Shown here piece by piece: positions 36,218 through 45,263 of a DNA stretch of 64,000 nt. A program made the translations under genes and the position numbers. The stretch's first letter is position 1, and each line of letters opens with the position of its first letter. The notes beneath the pieces were generated by a model that saw only the letters and a list, made by a program, of their open reading frames with translations, did not search any database and was not told where the DNA came from. Source of the DNA: Methyloprofundus sp. (GTDB lineage Bacteria > Pseudomonadota > Gammaproteobacteria > Methylococcales > Methylomonadaceae); contig AP023240.1 of NCBI GenBank assembly GCA_016592635.1, forward strand, positions 1,116,001-1,180,000, read 5' to 3'.

Positions 36218-37883
36218 GTAATTATTCAGAGACCTTAATACTAGGCAATGCTGGAACCGCACTACCTGTCCGTTGACTAGCTATGACAGCTGCCAAATAA
36301 ACCCAGGGCGATTGGTTTCTTTTTCGACACGTTTCAATGACACTGATTAAAATGGCAAATACGCGAGAGCCTTCTTCTGTCCGCGTACCATAGCAAATGC
36401 CCCGCAAGATGACCCAATGCCGCAAAGCCCGTTCAGCTTCATTATTCGTTAATGGGTATTGAGGGTAATCCAATACGCGAAAAATAGCCTCCCAATCATT
36501 GAGCATTTCCGTGGCCAGTGCAGCCGATTTTTTGTGAGTATGCGATTGCATTTGTACGCATAGTTGCTGATAGACCAGTAGCTGTAATTGGTAGGTCTTT
36601 GATAGTGGTTCGTCCGGGTGCTGATTTCTTGCATCTCGTACTGAAGTGATTAACATACCTAATAAATCAAGTGTTTGCCTACCAAAGAGTTGCGCTTCTT
36701 TATCAAGGCTTTCTTTCAGCCCCTCTGCTTTTCGTAGCAAATGCGCCCAACAGCGCATACGGTTCGGGTATCGTCGGTAGACCTGATAACCATCACTCAT
36801 TAGCCAGCCGACATAGTCTTCACCCAATATATTCTCAATGAGTTCGGCACTGCGAGAGGCAATCCAATAGGCAGTTACGCTGTCGGTGGTAAAGACCCAT
36901 AACCATAGAAATGTCGTGAGCTCCATCCAAGACGTTTCATCTACGTGCAGCAATTCGCTATTGACGATTTCTTGTACGAGCTCCTCTTCAATCGGCATCG
37001 CGGCAGCGCCACTTTCATGAAGCGTATTATTAATCGTCCCGATACTGAGTCGTATCCCTAGCCAATCGTGCAAAAATTCCTGTACCCGCTCACGTGATAA
37101 GCGCATGCGATAGCTAAGGCAGACAATCAAGGATGCGAGACCAGGGCCAACAAGTCGCCATTCACTGCAACTGATCTCAGGCAGTGACTCATGGCTTGAT
37201 CGATGAACTTCTTTGCGCGTGATGTGATGACAGGAGCACGTTGTTTCATATAGGACATGCTTGGTATTTGTCAGGTATATACCAGGATGCAGAGTATCTG
37301 CCCATTCAATATCAAGGGTTTCAAAGGCGGTATAGGCTATTGCCGAATCTGTCTTTAATGGCTGACTGCAACAGGCACAAAACTGAGGATAGTGGTGTTG
37401 ATAGTCCGTAATTACAATTTTTTGTTGGCGCCCGAAACCTTGCGCTCCCGGCTGCTTCCCGGGCTTTCGTAAGGGGTTTTCCGAGTCCTGCTTTTGAGGC
37501 TCTGGCGAGGGACTTTTTACTTTATCCTCAAGCTTTTTACCAGGGCTTTCTGTTTCTTCTTCAGGTTCGACCAGCTCTTCGTTACTTTTTTGATCGTTGG
37601 CATATTTATCCCAAGGAGCATCGCTACTGGGTGGACGAGAGCTATTTCGTGAGCTTTGGCTTAAACATTCGCGAGCTTCTTTTAAATCATTGAGCAACTT
37701 TATCGACAAGCGACGCAATTCCTCTTCGGATAAATTTAGAAGCTCTTCTTCATTAAGCTGGCTTAAGTCATGGCAGGTGAGTTGCATGGTATGAATGTTA
37801 CTGTTTGTTCTTCGATTTGTACAACTTTATTAGTAGGTTTGGCAACTTTTTTTAAATAATTATTAAGGGGTATGAATATTTAC
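36218..37883 (-). mobile_element. IS66-type single-gene element, copy C, in drt3b
   Basis: A 1666-bp element in the opposite orientation to copy B. The 8-bp duplication AATTAAAC is perfect (36210-36217 and 37884-37891). It interrupts drt3b after about codon 508. Confidence 0.93.
36222..37787 (-). CDS. IS66-type transposase, copy C
   Basis: A 521-aa intact transposase. It shares Cys (EARECLSQ) with copy A and Ser (EIVNSELL) with copy B. The three copies are therefore separate recent insertions of one nearly invariant element. Confidence 0.9.
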   Translation of the reverse strand: MQLTCHDLSQLNEEELLNLSEEELRRLSIKLLNDLKEARECLSQSSRNSSRPPSSDAPWDKYANDQKSNEELVEPEEETESPGKKLEDKVKSPSPEPQKQDSENPLRKPGKQPGAQGFGRQQKIVITDYQHHYPQFCACCSQPLKTDSAIAYTAFETLDIEWADTLHPGIYLTNTKHVLYETTCSCHHITRKEVHRSSHESLPEISCSEWRLVGPGLASLIVCLSYRMRLSRERVQEFLHDWLGIRLSIGTINNTLHESGAAAMPIEEELVQEIVNSELLHVDETSWMELTTFLWLWVFTTDSVTAYWIASRSAELIENILGEDYVGWLMSDGYQVYRRYPNRMRCWAHLLRKAEGLKESLDKEAQLFGRQTLDLLGMLITSVRDARNQHPDEPLSKTYQLQLLVYQQLCVQMQSHTHKKSAALATEMLNDWEAIFRVLDYPQYPLTNNEAERALRHWVILRGICYGTRTEEGSRVFAILISVIETCRKRNQSPWVYLAAVIASQRTGSAVPALPSIKVSE

Positions 37884-38289
37884 AATTAAACTGGTGGAAG
37901 ACTGTTATGAGCATGATAAGATTGAATATTTTTTAGTTGTGAGTATCTTATTTTATATTGGAAATGACGCATTTTTTATTAATCAAAAAACTCAACTCGA
38001 AAAAATTCTATTGGATCGGTTTACTACGGTAAAATCACCGTTTAATCGCGCTGATTTTACTTGCTTGTTTTTTGACTTATTAAGTTGCCCTTTTTTAACG
38101 AATGCTTTTAAAAATAAAATTGTTCTTGCTGTGAGAATTGAAGAGAAAGAAAAATATCGTCAGTTAAGTGAGAAAGAAAAAGCAGCAGTTAAAAAAGAAA
38201 TTTGTAATCATCAGTGGTTTACGGATTGGAATGCTCGTGATGATATTGCGGTGTTATTAGAAAAAAAGAAATTTATAACACCATATTAG

Positions 38290-38407
38290 TTTGTGGAAGC
38301 GGTATGGAAGACAACGCGAAAGCTTAGCTTGGATCTATTGAGAAAAGCCGAATTACAGAACCTTTTTGGATTCTGAGTCTAAAGTTTTTTCTGGAAGTAT
38401 TTCAATA
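38290..38407 (+). ncRNA. 5' part of candidate DRT3 non-coding RNA
   Basis: This stretch after the drt3b stop is non-coding and holds a hairpin CAGAACC-TTTTT-GG(A)TTCTG. It ends with TATTTCAATA (38398-38407), the left arm of a stem whose right arm lies beyond the IS at 40080-40089. I propose it as the first half of an RNA belonging to the two reverse transcriptases. The true 5' end is not visible. Confidence 0.45.
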
Positions 38408-40065
38408 CTGAAGTTTCCCAGTTTTTAGGGGGGTATATAGGCGGATAGGGGCATTTATTAATGGGTTTGCCACATTGCACGCAAGATCCAATTAAAATCA
38501 TACAGTCCATATATCGCTGAGCTTGGTTTCCCAGTTTTTTGTCAGCCAAATATTAGGAAAGTCTAATTTTCGAAAAATATTAGCAATTACTAATATTTAA
38601 GTACAAATTACTTTAAAAACAACAGGTTGATAGTGAATAAGGCTGTATTTTGTAGTATAATAAACAGTGCTAACAAATTGATTATACAAACAAAAAAGCC
38701 TTATTCATGTTCATTTTACGCGATCTTCTTTCTCCTCTTCAATCACATTTTTCAGAAACCACGCTCGGCAAAGAAAGAGCCTCGTTATTTGCCTATACGC
38801 TACTGTCGATCATTGTCCCGTTTACTTCCTCCATTAGTTCCAATTTATGGCGTAGCCTTGAAACGCTGTTCGGTATCAATATCAAGCGGAAACGATTTTA
38901 CACATTCATGGCATCAACCAAATTACCGTGGCAAGGTTTATGGAAAACAGCCTGGGACCTGATCGACAACCCTGAAACGGACGACCGATTATTAATTGCC
39001 CTGGATGATTTCATCAACCCTAAAGTGGGCAAAAAAATCTTTGGTTGCGAAACCATTTATGATCATGCGGCCAAAGCCAATCAAAGCGACTACCCATGGG
39101 CACAAAACGTGGTAGCCATCGGTTTGCTCAAGCAAATAAAAAATCGTTGGGCCTGTTTGTTTTTAGATTTTCGCCACTACCTTCCACAGAAAGCGATTGA
39201 TGCACAATCCGATCGAGCGAAGATCAAAGGTCGATTGCAGTCGTTTGAAACCAAGATCGGCCAAGCTGCACAGATGATCATCGGGGTTGCAAATCATTTT
39301 TCCGGCAAGCAAATACTCGCGGTGACCGATAGTTGGTTTGGCAATGCAGGTTTGTTAAAGCCCGTACGCAAAGAGGTAGGCAGTCTGTTTGATATTCTGT
39401 CGCGCCTGCGCTGTAATAGTGTTTTATATGATCTTCCCGAGACAAGACAATCTGGGCAGCGAGGGAGACCTCGAAAATATGGCCAGCGCTTGGGTTCGGC
39501 AACAGAAATGGCAAAATGCATTCGTCACGAAGCCGCCGAATATCAGGTGACTCTTTATGGCAAACAGCGTACGGTACTTGCCCATGAACGCATTGTCATG
39601 CTGAAAAGTTTAAAATGCAAAGTACGCGTCGTGTGGGTTTTTCGTAAAACGCAATGGATCGCACTGTTTAGCACGGACTTGTCATTATCGGTCACGCAAA
39701 TGATCGAGTTTTATGGTGCGAGATGGAAAATCGAATCAGGATTCAAGGAGTTGAAACAAGACATCGGCAGTCAAAAAAGTCAGTGTCGTAATGCGCATTC
39801 CGTGACCAATCATTTGAATTTTTGTATGATGGCAAGTACGCTGACCTGGATTTATGCCGACCGTTTAAAGGCGGATCCGGAGCGTCGGCACAAAGTAAAA
39901 GGGCGCGCCAGTTTTGCCTTTTCAGACGTGCGGCGCATCATTACCGAGGCAGCATTGAACCCGGATTTTAATCATGTTTGCCCCAAACCAAGCAACTCCC
40001 CGATAAATCCACTGATTGCCGTACTGTTACGCATGGTGGCTTGATGATTTTTTTGGAAACTTCAG
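38408..40065 (+). mobile_element. IS4-superfamily element, copy 2, inside the candidate ncRNA
   Basis: A 1658-bp element with ends CTGAAGTTTCC and GGAAACTTCAG and a perfect 8-bp duplication TTTCAATA (38400-38407 and 40066-40073). Removing the element and one repeat restores a 10-bp stem TATTTCAATA / TATTGAAATA with loop TGGCCG. Confidence 0.93.
38707..40044 (+). CDS. DDE transposase of the IS4-like element, copy 2
   Basis: A 445-aa protein identical to the transposase at 7970-9307, with the catalytic LLIALDDF, LAVTDSWFGN and WKIESGFKELKQDIG blocks. Its start codon lies in the same 11-bp inverted repeat as in copy 1, which should keep translation low when read through from drt3 transcripts. 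Confidence 0.85.
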   Translation: MFILRDLLSPLQSHFSETTLGKERASLFAYTLLSIIVPFTSSISSNLWRSLETLFGINIKRKRFYTFMASTKLPWQGLWKTAWDLIDNPETDDRLLIALDDFINPKVGKKIFGCETIYDHAAKANQSDYPWAQNVVAIGLLKQIKNRWACLFLDFRHYLPQKAIDAQSDRAKIKGRLQSFETKIGQAAQMIIGVANHFSGKQILAVTDSWFGNAGLLKPVRKEVGSLFDILSRLRCNSVLYDLPETRQSGQRGRPRKYGQRLGSATEMAKCIRHEAAEYQVTLYGKQRTVLAHERIVMLKSLKCKVRVVWVFRKTQWIALFSTDLSLSVTQMIEFYGARWKIESGFKELKQDIGSQKSQCRNAHSVTNHLNFCMMASTLTWIYADRLKADPERRHKVKGRASFAFSDVRRIITEAALNPDFNHVCPKPSNSPINPLIAVLLRMVA

Positions 40066-40210
40066 TTTCAATATGGCCGTATTGAAATATTTTCTAATTT
40101 AGACACACACAATGTTGTTGGAAGTACTGTTTCCCATTTTTTGTTAACAAGGTTAATAAATGGATTTAAACCTTATGCCTTTCGGACTCATTGGAGCGAC
40201 AAATGAGTTT
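40066..40210 (+). ncRNA. 3' part of candidate DRT3 non-coding RNA with ACACACACA tract
   Basis: It begins with the stem completed across the IS (TATTTCAATA with 40080-40089). ACACACACA follows at 40103-40111 in a single-stranded-looking stretch. Then come the stems AAGGTT/AACCTT (40149-40154 with 40169-40174) and ACTCATT/AATGAGT (40186-40192 with 40202-40208). There is no coding frame. As I recall, type 3 DRT systems include an RNA whose ACACAC segment is copied by Drt3a; the position right after drt3b, the hairpins and this tract fit that. The exact ends are unknown. Confidence 0.5.
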
Positions 40211-40427
40211 GTTGATGTAAAGCGTGGAAAGAATTGTGGTTTCTTGCAGGACTCCTTTAATTGCGAGACATGGTGATAGTAATACATGGAATTTTGCTCA
40301 TGCTCATAAAGGAGTCTATTACAAAACAAAAAGCTCTGTCACCGTTTAAGTATTGAAAATATAACGGCTTCCCATCTAAAGCGGGACAAAATTTAATATT
40401 AGGCCGATAATTTTGTATGATAAGCGC
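40211..40427. other. Non-coding stretch with a 10-bp inverted repeat
   Basis: GACTCCTTTA (40250-40259) and TAAAGGAGTC (40307-40316) are perfect inverted repeats 47 bp apart. No gene is recognised. It may be an end of the ncRNA transcript or an unrelated small palindromic element before the transposase graveyard. Confidence 0.3.
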
Positions 40428-41259
40428 ATGAAAAAAACAACACAACAGCTAAAGTACAAGCGACTAGAAAATCAATTATTAAGGGCGCTGTAGAATACAG
40501 TCAAAAAAGTTTACGTGACATAGCCCAGGCCATTTCGGGAACCAAAAGCAGCGTTCATCGTAGCGAAAAAGCCAGAAAGAGGCGTAACTAGCACCCTGAG
40601 TCTTATCTATGGGAGACCGAGGCAGGCAATGAGTGGACGCGATTATTCTTCTTTGCGACGATTTACCATTTTGGCTTTGAATGTGGTGTGGGTGCCGGTA
40701 AATTATCCGATTATTTTAAATTAATTCGCATGGATACGCACATTGGCTTATCACCTTCTACTGTTCTTAGGCAGCTCCAGACAATGGAAGGGTTACTGCC
40801 GGAGTTTCAGGCGCTTTGCGAAAACCAGGTTGAATCGACAACGCGAGCGTCTGTTGTTGCTATGGATGAAACCTTTTTTTGTAATTTTTTAATTTTAGTC
40901 CTAATGGATTTACGCTCGGGCTACTTGATTTTAGAGAGTGTGGCGACTAACCGTTGCTTTGATACGTGGTTTACTCACGTAGAGCCACGTCTTAAACGCT
41001 TGGGTATTCATGTTAACCATGCCGATGCCGTGACGGATCGTGCCAAAGCCTTAATAAAACTGGCCACTACAGGGTTTGAATGTAAATCGGGAGCGGACCT
41101 TTTTCATGCGCAACAGGATGCCGTGCGATGGCTAGGCGCTTCATTGGGTAGGCGTTTGTCGAACGCTGAAAAACAACAGGCGGTTGCCACTGATCCAGAA
41201 GATTTAGCACAGGCGGAACAAAACGTCGCAGCAATCAAAGAAAGCAAGTCACAGTATTC
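40428..41259 (+). pseudogene. Degenerate DDE transposase (frameshifted)
   Basis: Fragments in different frames give KSLRDIAQAISGTKSSVHRS near the start, then from 40688 GAGKLSDYFKLIRMDTHIGL, VVAMDETFFCNFLIL and NHADAVTDRAKALIKLATTG to a stop near 41263. It looks like one old transposase with several stops and frameshifts, cut off at its 3' end where a different transposase begins. The IS family is not recognised with certainty. Confidence 0.65.
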
Positions 41260-41967
41260 CTAGATCGGACCATTGTCAGTTATGACTTATTAAAAGGAAT
41301 CCATGCAGTTTCCGATATTTTGCTTGAGGACATGAAAACGTTCCGTTTGCACGGGGAGCGTCAAATCAACCAAATCAGACGACGCGTCATTGAGGGAGAA
41401 AAAATCCCTCATGATGAAAAGGTATTTTCATTATTTCAGCCGCATACCGAATGGATCAAAAAAGGCAAGGCAGGTATCCCTGTTGAATTGGGTGTACGCG
41501 TTTGCATCCTGGAAGATGATCATGGCTTCATCCTTCATCATAAGGTCATGCAAAAAGAAACCGATGACAAAATAGCCGTCGAGATGGTCAAGGCAACACA
41601 AGAAAAATTTCCCAAACTGAATGCATGCAGTTTTGATAAAGGGTTTCACAGCAAAGCCAACCAAAGTGGCCTGAAGGAAATATTGGATCAGGTTACTTTG
41701 CCGAAAAAAGGCAAGCTATCCGTTGCAGATAAAGAACATGAATATGCCGAAGAATTCAAGCAGGCCAAAAAGAAACATTCTGCGGTCGAATCGGCCATTA
41801 ATGCATTGCAGGTTCATGGATTGAGCAAATGTCGTGACCATGGTATCGAGGCATTTGAACGCTATGCGGCACTCGCCATTTTAGCTGGAAACATTCAGCA
41901 AGTGGGAGCAATCAAACGCACCATTGAAAGGAAGCGACTGATGAAACAAAACAGGAAAGCGGCTTAA
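41260..41967 (+). pseudogene. C-terminal part of an ISNCY-like transposase
   Basis: The open frame begins without a start inside the previous remnant (LDRTIVSYDLLKGIHAVSDI) and runs to 41967. Typical pieces are IPHDEKVFSLFQPHTEWIKK, VELGVRVCILEDDHGFILHH, CSFDKGFHSKAN and a C-terminal EYAEEFKQAKKKHSAVESAI. This is the 3' half of a DDE transposase of the ISNCY type. Its N-terminal half is absent, so it is not functional. Confidence 0.7.
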
Positions 41968-42234
41968 ATTTTCAAAAATTGTTATTACCGAGGGATAGGT
42001 ACGCCCAAAAAATGGAAAAGCCTTCATTTTTATAAAAATAGTTCGCTCATATGAATTATTATTAATTTTCAAATCATGATTCGAAAATTTTCTGCTGAAT
42101 TCGAAGTGAATTTTAATAAAAAATGACTTTTTTGTTCAGGCACTATCTATTAGTGATATTTGAAGATCATTGTAAATACTGAGTGCTACATTTTATCGAT
42201 ATCTTGGAAAGTATGGTGTTAAATTAAGGAACCT

Positions 42235-42329
42235 GAAATAGTATATTATTTAGTATATATACTATTTCAAGATGTAAGTGTTTATAAGCTTTACAGAGGA
42301 GATAGTATAAAGTGTGGGGTTCTTCCTTC
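42235..42329. repeat. Right island end with subterminal repeats
   Basis: GAAATAGTATAT (42235-42246) and ATATACTATTTC (42257-42268) are a 12-bp inverted repeat. ATAGTAT recurs at 42302-42308 and GGGGTTCTT lies at 42316-42324. The left end has AAGAACCCC and ATATACTATTT (7584-7612) in the mirrored order. Repeated ATACTAT copies near both ends look like recombinase- or transposase-binding sites. Confidence 0.55.
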
Positions 42330-42472
42330 TAATCCGCATTTTCACTTCTATCGCCAAGACTGGCAGCCCAAGACACTATTTTGGTCACTGCTGGTCGTTC
42401 GACACGCCATAACTCATCGAGTTCTTGTTGTAGCTTTTCATAGCCTTGTCTAGTGATTAGTGGGGTTCTCAT
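42330..42472 (-). pseudogene. greB: 5' part of chromosomal greB
   Basis: On the complement, ATG 42472 gives MRTPLITRQGYEKLQQELDE, then LWRVERPAVT and LGDRSENAD, after which a TAG created by the island end stops translation. It continues in sense at 7582 (YQYNKK). The piece encodes most of the first coiled-coil helix and the acidic tip and would not be functional alone. Restored, the gene is 157 codons, the normal GreB length. Confidence 0.92.
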
Positions 42473-42642
42473 TGTATTGTGGTATTTATATTGGGTGCTA
42501 TCTGGAAAAGTTTACATTAGGATATAAGCTTTTATTGTAATAATGATATAGCTTGCTATAAAATTCATATCTATTTTAAAGTAAGTTTGATGTGTAAAAA
42601 AGTACATTTCAAGCAATCTCCTCTATTTTTTGAGTAAAGAAC

Positions 42643-43368
42643 ATGCATCGAAAAGTCTTAATTGATTGGTTTGCTGGCTCTAAAGGTAAAATCTTACAGC
42701 AGCAAGAAGCTGTTTTTTTACAACGCGCTATTACCGTTAGTTGTAAACAAACCATTGTGCAACTGGGTGCTTTAGGTTGGGAAAATAAATTTATTGATTG
42801 TGAATTATACGAGCAGTTTATCGTACTGGATGATGAGCAAGATGCTTGGTATGAAAGCAAAATGCTACGCTGCAATAATACTGAATTACCGCTCCAATCT
42901 GAATCGGTTGATATGGTAATTCTGCCGCACTTACTAGAGTTTGATGACGAAAAACATCAAGTTTTGCGCGAGGTGGAACGTATTTTAAAGCCAGAGGGTA
43001 AACTGATTATTTTAGGGTTTAACCCTTGGAATTTATATATTAATTACCAATATCTTTTGCGTAGAGCGAGGGGCACACCTTGGGTGCCACAATTAGTCAG
43101 TCGTACTAAAATAGAAGACTGGTTACGCTTATTAAATTTTGAAGTAGAACTGGCGGCAGGCTTTGATTTTGATGCCATGCGAGTTAACACAGGGCATGCT
43201 GAACGCCGTAAAAATGAATTGCAAGTTGCTGCCTATGGCATGAAAGCCATTAAAAGGCGTTATCACCTTATTCCTATCGGCTCCGCAAAAGAGTATCAGT
43301 CAGATATAGTGATGGCGAAGTTAATTGATATTCCTCTAAAACAAAAAAAACATAATGAAAATAGTTGA
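42643..43368 (+). CDS. Class I SAM-dependent methyltransferase
   Basis: A 241-aa protein. The C-terminal side of a Rossmann methyltransferase (Methyltransf_11) is visible: [19 protein letters not shown], then [20 protein letters not shown]. The SAM-binding motif I is poorly kept, as often in this family. Genes of this kind commonly precede rnhA in proteobacteria; here it overlaps rnhA by 14 bp, so they are co-translated. The substrate is unknown. Confidence 0.82.
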   Translation: MHRKVLIDWFAGSKGKILQQQEAVFLQRAITVSCKQTIVQLGALGWENKFIDCELYEQFIVLDDEQDAWYESKMLRCNNTELPLQSESVDMVILPHLLEFDDEKHQVLREVERILKPEGKLIILGFNPWNLYINYQYLLRRARGTPWVPQLVSRTKIEDWLRLLNFEVELAAGFDFDAMRVNTGHAERRKNELQVAAYGMKAIKRRYHLIPIGSAKEYQSDIVMAKLIDIPLKQKKHNENS

Positions 43369-43786
43369 AATATACACGGATGGCGCGTGTCGTGGTAACC
43401 CAGGGCCAGGCGGTTGGGGGGCTTGGTTGCAATATGCGGTAGCAGAAAAAGAAATTTGTGGTGGCGAGCCTGAGACGACTAATAACCGTATGGAGCTGAT
43501 GGCAGCTATTCAAGCTTTGGAAGTTCTTAAACATCCGTGCAAGGTTAAATTGTATAGTGATTCCAAATATGTCTTGCAGGGAATTACCGAATGGATGGCT
43601 AACTGGAAAAAACGCGGCTGGAAAACTGCCGCCAAAAAGCCTGTTAAAAATGAAGACTTATGGCGACGTTTGGATACCGCTATGCAAAAACATCAAATTG
43701 AATGGGTATGGGTGAAAGGTCATGCAGGTATTTTTGGCAATGAAAAAGCTGACCAATTAGCCAATCAAGGCATTGATTCTTTATAA
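43355..43786 (+). CDS. rnhA: Ribonuclease HI
   Basis: A 143-aa protein of normal length. The catalytic carboxylates are seen in [36 protein letters not shown] and [10 protein letters not shown]. It degrades the RNA strand of RNA-DNA hybrids in the cytoplasm (primers, R-loops). It overlaps the methyltransferase gene and is followed 18 bp later by sbcB. Confidence 0.97.
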   Translation: MKIVEIYTDGACRGNPGPGGWGAWLQYAVAEKEICGGEPETTNNRMELMAAIQALEVLKHPCKVKLYSDSKYVLQGITEWMANWKKRGWKTAAKKPVKNEDLWRRLDTAMQKHQIEWVWVKGHAGIFGNEKADQLANQGIDSL

Positions 43787-43804
43787 TAAAATTGAAAAAC
43801 AGAT

Positions 43805-45244
43805 ATGGCACAAGATAGCTTTTATTGGCATGATTATGAAACGTTTGGCCTCGACCCGCAACGTGATGGTGTTGCACAATTTGCAGGCATTAGAACCGAT
43901 TTGGACTTTAATGTTATCGGCGAGCCACTGGTTATTTATTGTAAGCCGACAGATGATAAATTGCCGCAACCAGAAGCATGTTGCGTTACTGGCATAACTC
44001 CGCAATTAGCCGCAGAAAAAGGGCTATGTGAGGCAGAATTTATTAGCTTGATTCATGCGCAAATGGTGCAAATTAATACCTGTACTTTAGGCTATAACAA
44101 CTTGCGTTTTGATGATGAAGTCACCCGCAACCTGCTATATCGAAATTTTTACGATCCTTATACGCGCGAGTGGCAAAATGGCAATTCACGTTGGGATTTG
44201 GTTGATTTGGCGCGCACTATGTATGCATTGCGTCCAGATGGCTTGCAATGGCCTATGGATGATAAAGGTGTCGTGAGTTTGCGTTTGGAGAAACTAACTG
44301 AGGCAAATGGTATTAAACATGCTGCTGCACATGATGCTTTATCGGATGTGTATGCAACTATGGAATTTGCCAAGTTAATGCAGCAGGCGCAGCCCAAGCT
44401 ATTTCAATTTTTCTGGGAAAATCGTGGCAAGCATCAAGTTAATAAACTATTACAGTTAGGCAGTTACCAGCCCGTCATACATGTTTCTGGAATGTATGGC
44501 GCGGTGAAAAACTTTATAAGCTTAGTAGTGCCTATTTGTCAGCACCCTGTGAATAGTAATGGTGTGATTGTCTATGATTTATCCATCAACCCTGAGGTCA
44601 TGTTAAGTTTATCAGCAGAAGAAATTCAGCAACGTATTTTTACTGCACAAGCAGACTTGCCGGAAGGCGTAGCGCGCATTCCATTAAAAACCGTGCATAT
44701 TAATAAGTGCCCGGTGATTGCGCCTGCAAAAGTATTGCGTCCAGCTGATGCACAACGCTTAGCCATTGATACCGCTGCATGCGAAGTACATTGTCAAATG
44801 ATTGCTCAAGATACGGCACTTATTGAGAAGTTAAAAACAGTCTTTAGTGCTAATCAATTTGCACCAGTTACTGACCCGGATCTAATGATTTATAGTGGCG
44901 GTTTTTTTAGCGCACGTGATAAGAAGGTGATCAATGAAGTACGTGAGTTAACGTCAGAGCAGTTGGTTAATTATGAAGTGCATGCTGATGATGATCGTTT
45001 GAGCGAGATGCTGTTCAGGTATCGAGCAAGAAATTACCCTGACACACTGAATACTGAAGAGCATAAGCATTGGCAGGAATTTTGTAATATACGCTTAAAT
45101 AATTCCCAAGCAGCAGGGTTTCTGGATTTTGCTACTTATAGGCAAAAAATAGCAGAGCTAAAACAGCAAGACGGGATTGATAAGCAACTAATGTTGGATC
45201 TTGAGGCTTATGCTGTTGAGTTAGAGCAGAGGTTGAGTTTATAA
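43805..45244 (+). CDS. sbcB: Exodeoxyribonuclease I
   Basis: A 479-aa protein. The DEDDh exonuclease domain is at the N-terminus (WHDYETFGLDPQRDG with the DxE motif, YNNLRFDDEV, and HDALSDVYAT), followed by the SH3-like and helical C-terminal domains of bacterial Exo I. It removes single-stranded DNA 3' to 5' in recombination and mismatch repair. It lies directly behind rnhA in the same direction. Confidence 0.95.
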   Translation: MAQDSFYWHDYETFGLDPQRDGVAQFAGIRTDLDFNVIGEPLVIYCKPTDDKLPQPEACCVTGITPQLAAEKGLCEAEFISLIHAQMVQINTCTLGYNNLRFDDEVTRNLLYRNFYDPYTREWQNGNSRWDLVDLARTMYALRPDGLQWPMDDKGVVSLRLEKLTEANGIKHAAAHDALSDVYATMEFAKLMQQAQPKLFQFFWENRGKHQVNKLLQLGSYQPVIHVSGMYGAVKNFISLVVPICQHPVNSNGVIVYDLSINPEVMLSLSAEEIQQRIFTAQADLPEGVARIPLKTVHINKCPVIAPAKVLRPADAQRLAIDTAACEVHCQMIAQDTALIEKLKTVFSANQFAPVTDPDLMIYSGGFFSARDKKVINEVRELTSEQLVNYEVHADDDRLSEMLFRYRARNYPDTLNTEEHKHWQEFCNIRLNNSQAAGFLDFATYRQKIAELKQQDGIDKQLMLDLEAYAVELEQRLSL

Positions 45245-45263
45245 GCATACATTATTGTTGCTA

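Larger units (their letters stand above)
34693..38289 (+). pseudogene. drt3b: Drt3b-like reverse transcriptase, split by IS copy C
   Basis: Parts 34693-36217 and 37892-38289 join in frame after removing the IS and one AATTAAAC repeat, giving 640 aa (start MKKIRVNKRDQ, overlapping drt3a by 14 bp). RT motif A is FDISKCFDHI, the motif-B-like block is GILIGSEVSRIFAEIIL, and the catalytic motif is VRRYVDDYFVF. A helical C-terminal region of about 130 residues is cut off. The present frame reads to 36276, adding foreign residues from the IS. Length and position fit the larger RT of a type 3 DRT pair. It may keep partial polymerase function because the RT core is whole. Confidence 0.7.
7583..42329. 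mobile_element. Genomic island of 34.7 kb inserted in greB (GMT-type)
   Basis: greB is split between 7582 and 42332 with TA present at both junctions (7581-7582 and 42330-42331). Joining the halves at one TA gives an uninterrupted 157-aa GreB (ENAD-YQYNKK). The island ends are inverted: AAGAACCCC at 7584-7592 and GGGGTTCTT at 42316-42324, each followed inward by ATACTAT motifs. Inside are a damaged GMT module, a replacement greB, defence genes and many IS elements. The boundaries are direct observations. The GMT classification rests on recognising GmtY and GmtX. Confidence 0.85.

Noticed and set aside
36222..36276. Native C-terminus of the second RT (YSETLILGNAGTALPVR)
   Set aside because: These residues are encoded by the end of IS copy C in the reverse frame; the true C-terminus is at 37892-38289.
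31785..38289. Group II intron or retron origin of the reverse transcriptases
   Set aside because: There is no intron RNA domain V-like ending, no maturase X or HNH domain and no msr/msd pair, and the catalytic motif is YVDD in both. The RTs are two different adjacent genes.
42235..42268. Rho-independent terminator at the AT-rich inverted repeat
   Set aside because: The stem is almost pure A/T and shares ATACTATTT with the other island end, so an end-binding site is more likely.
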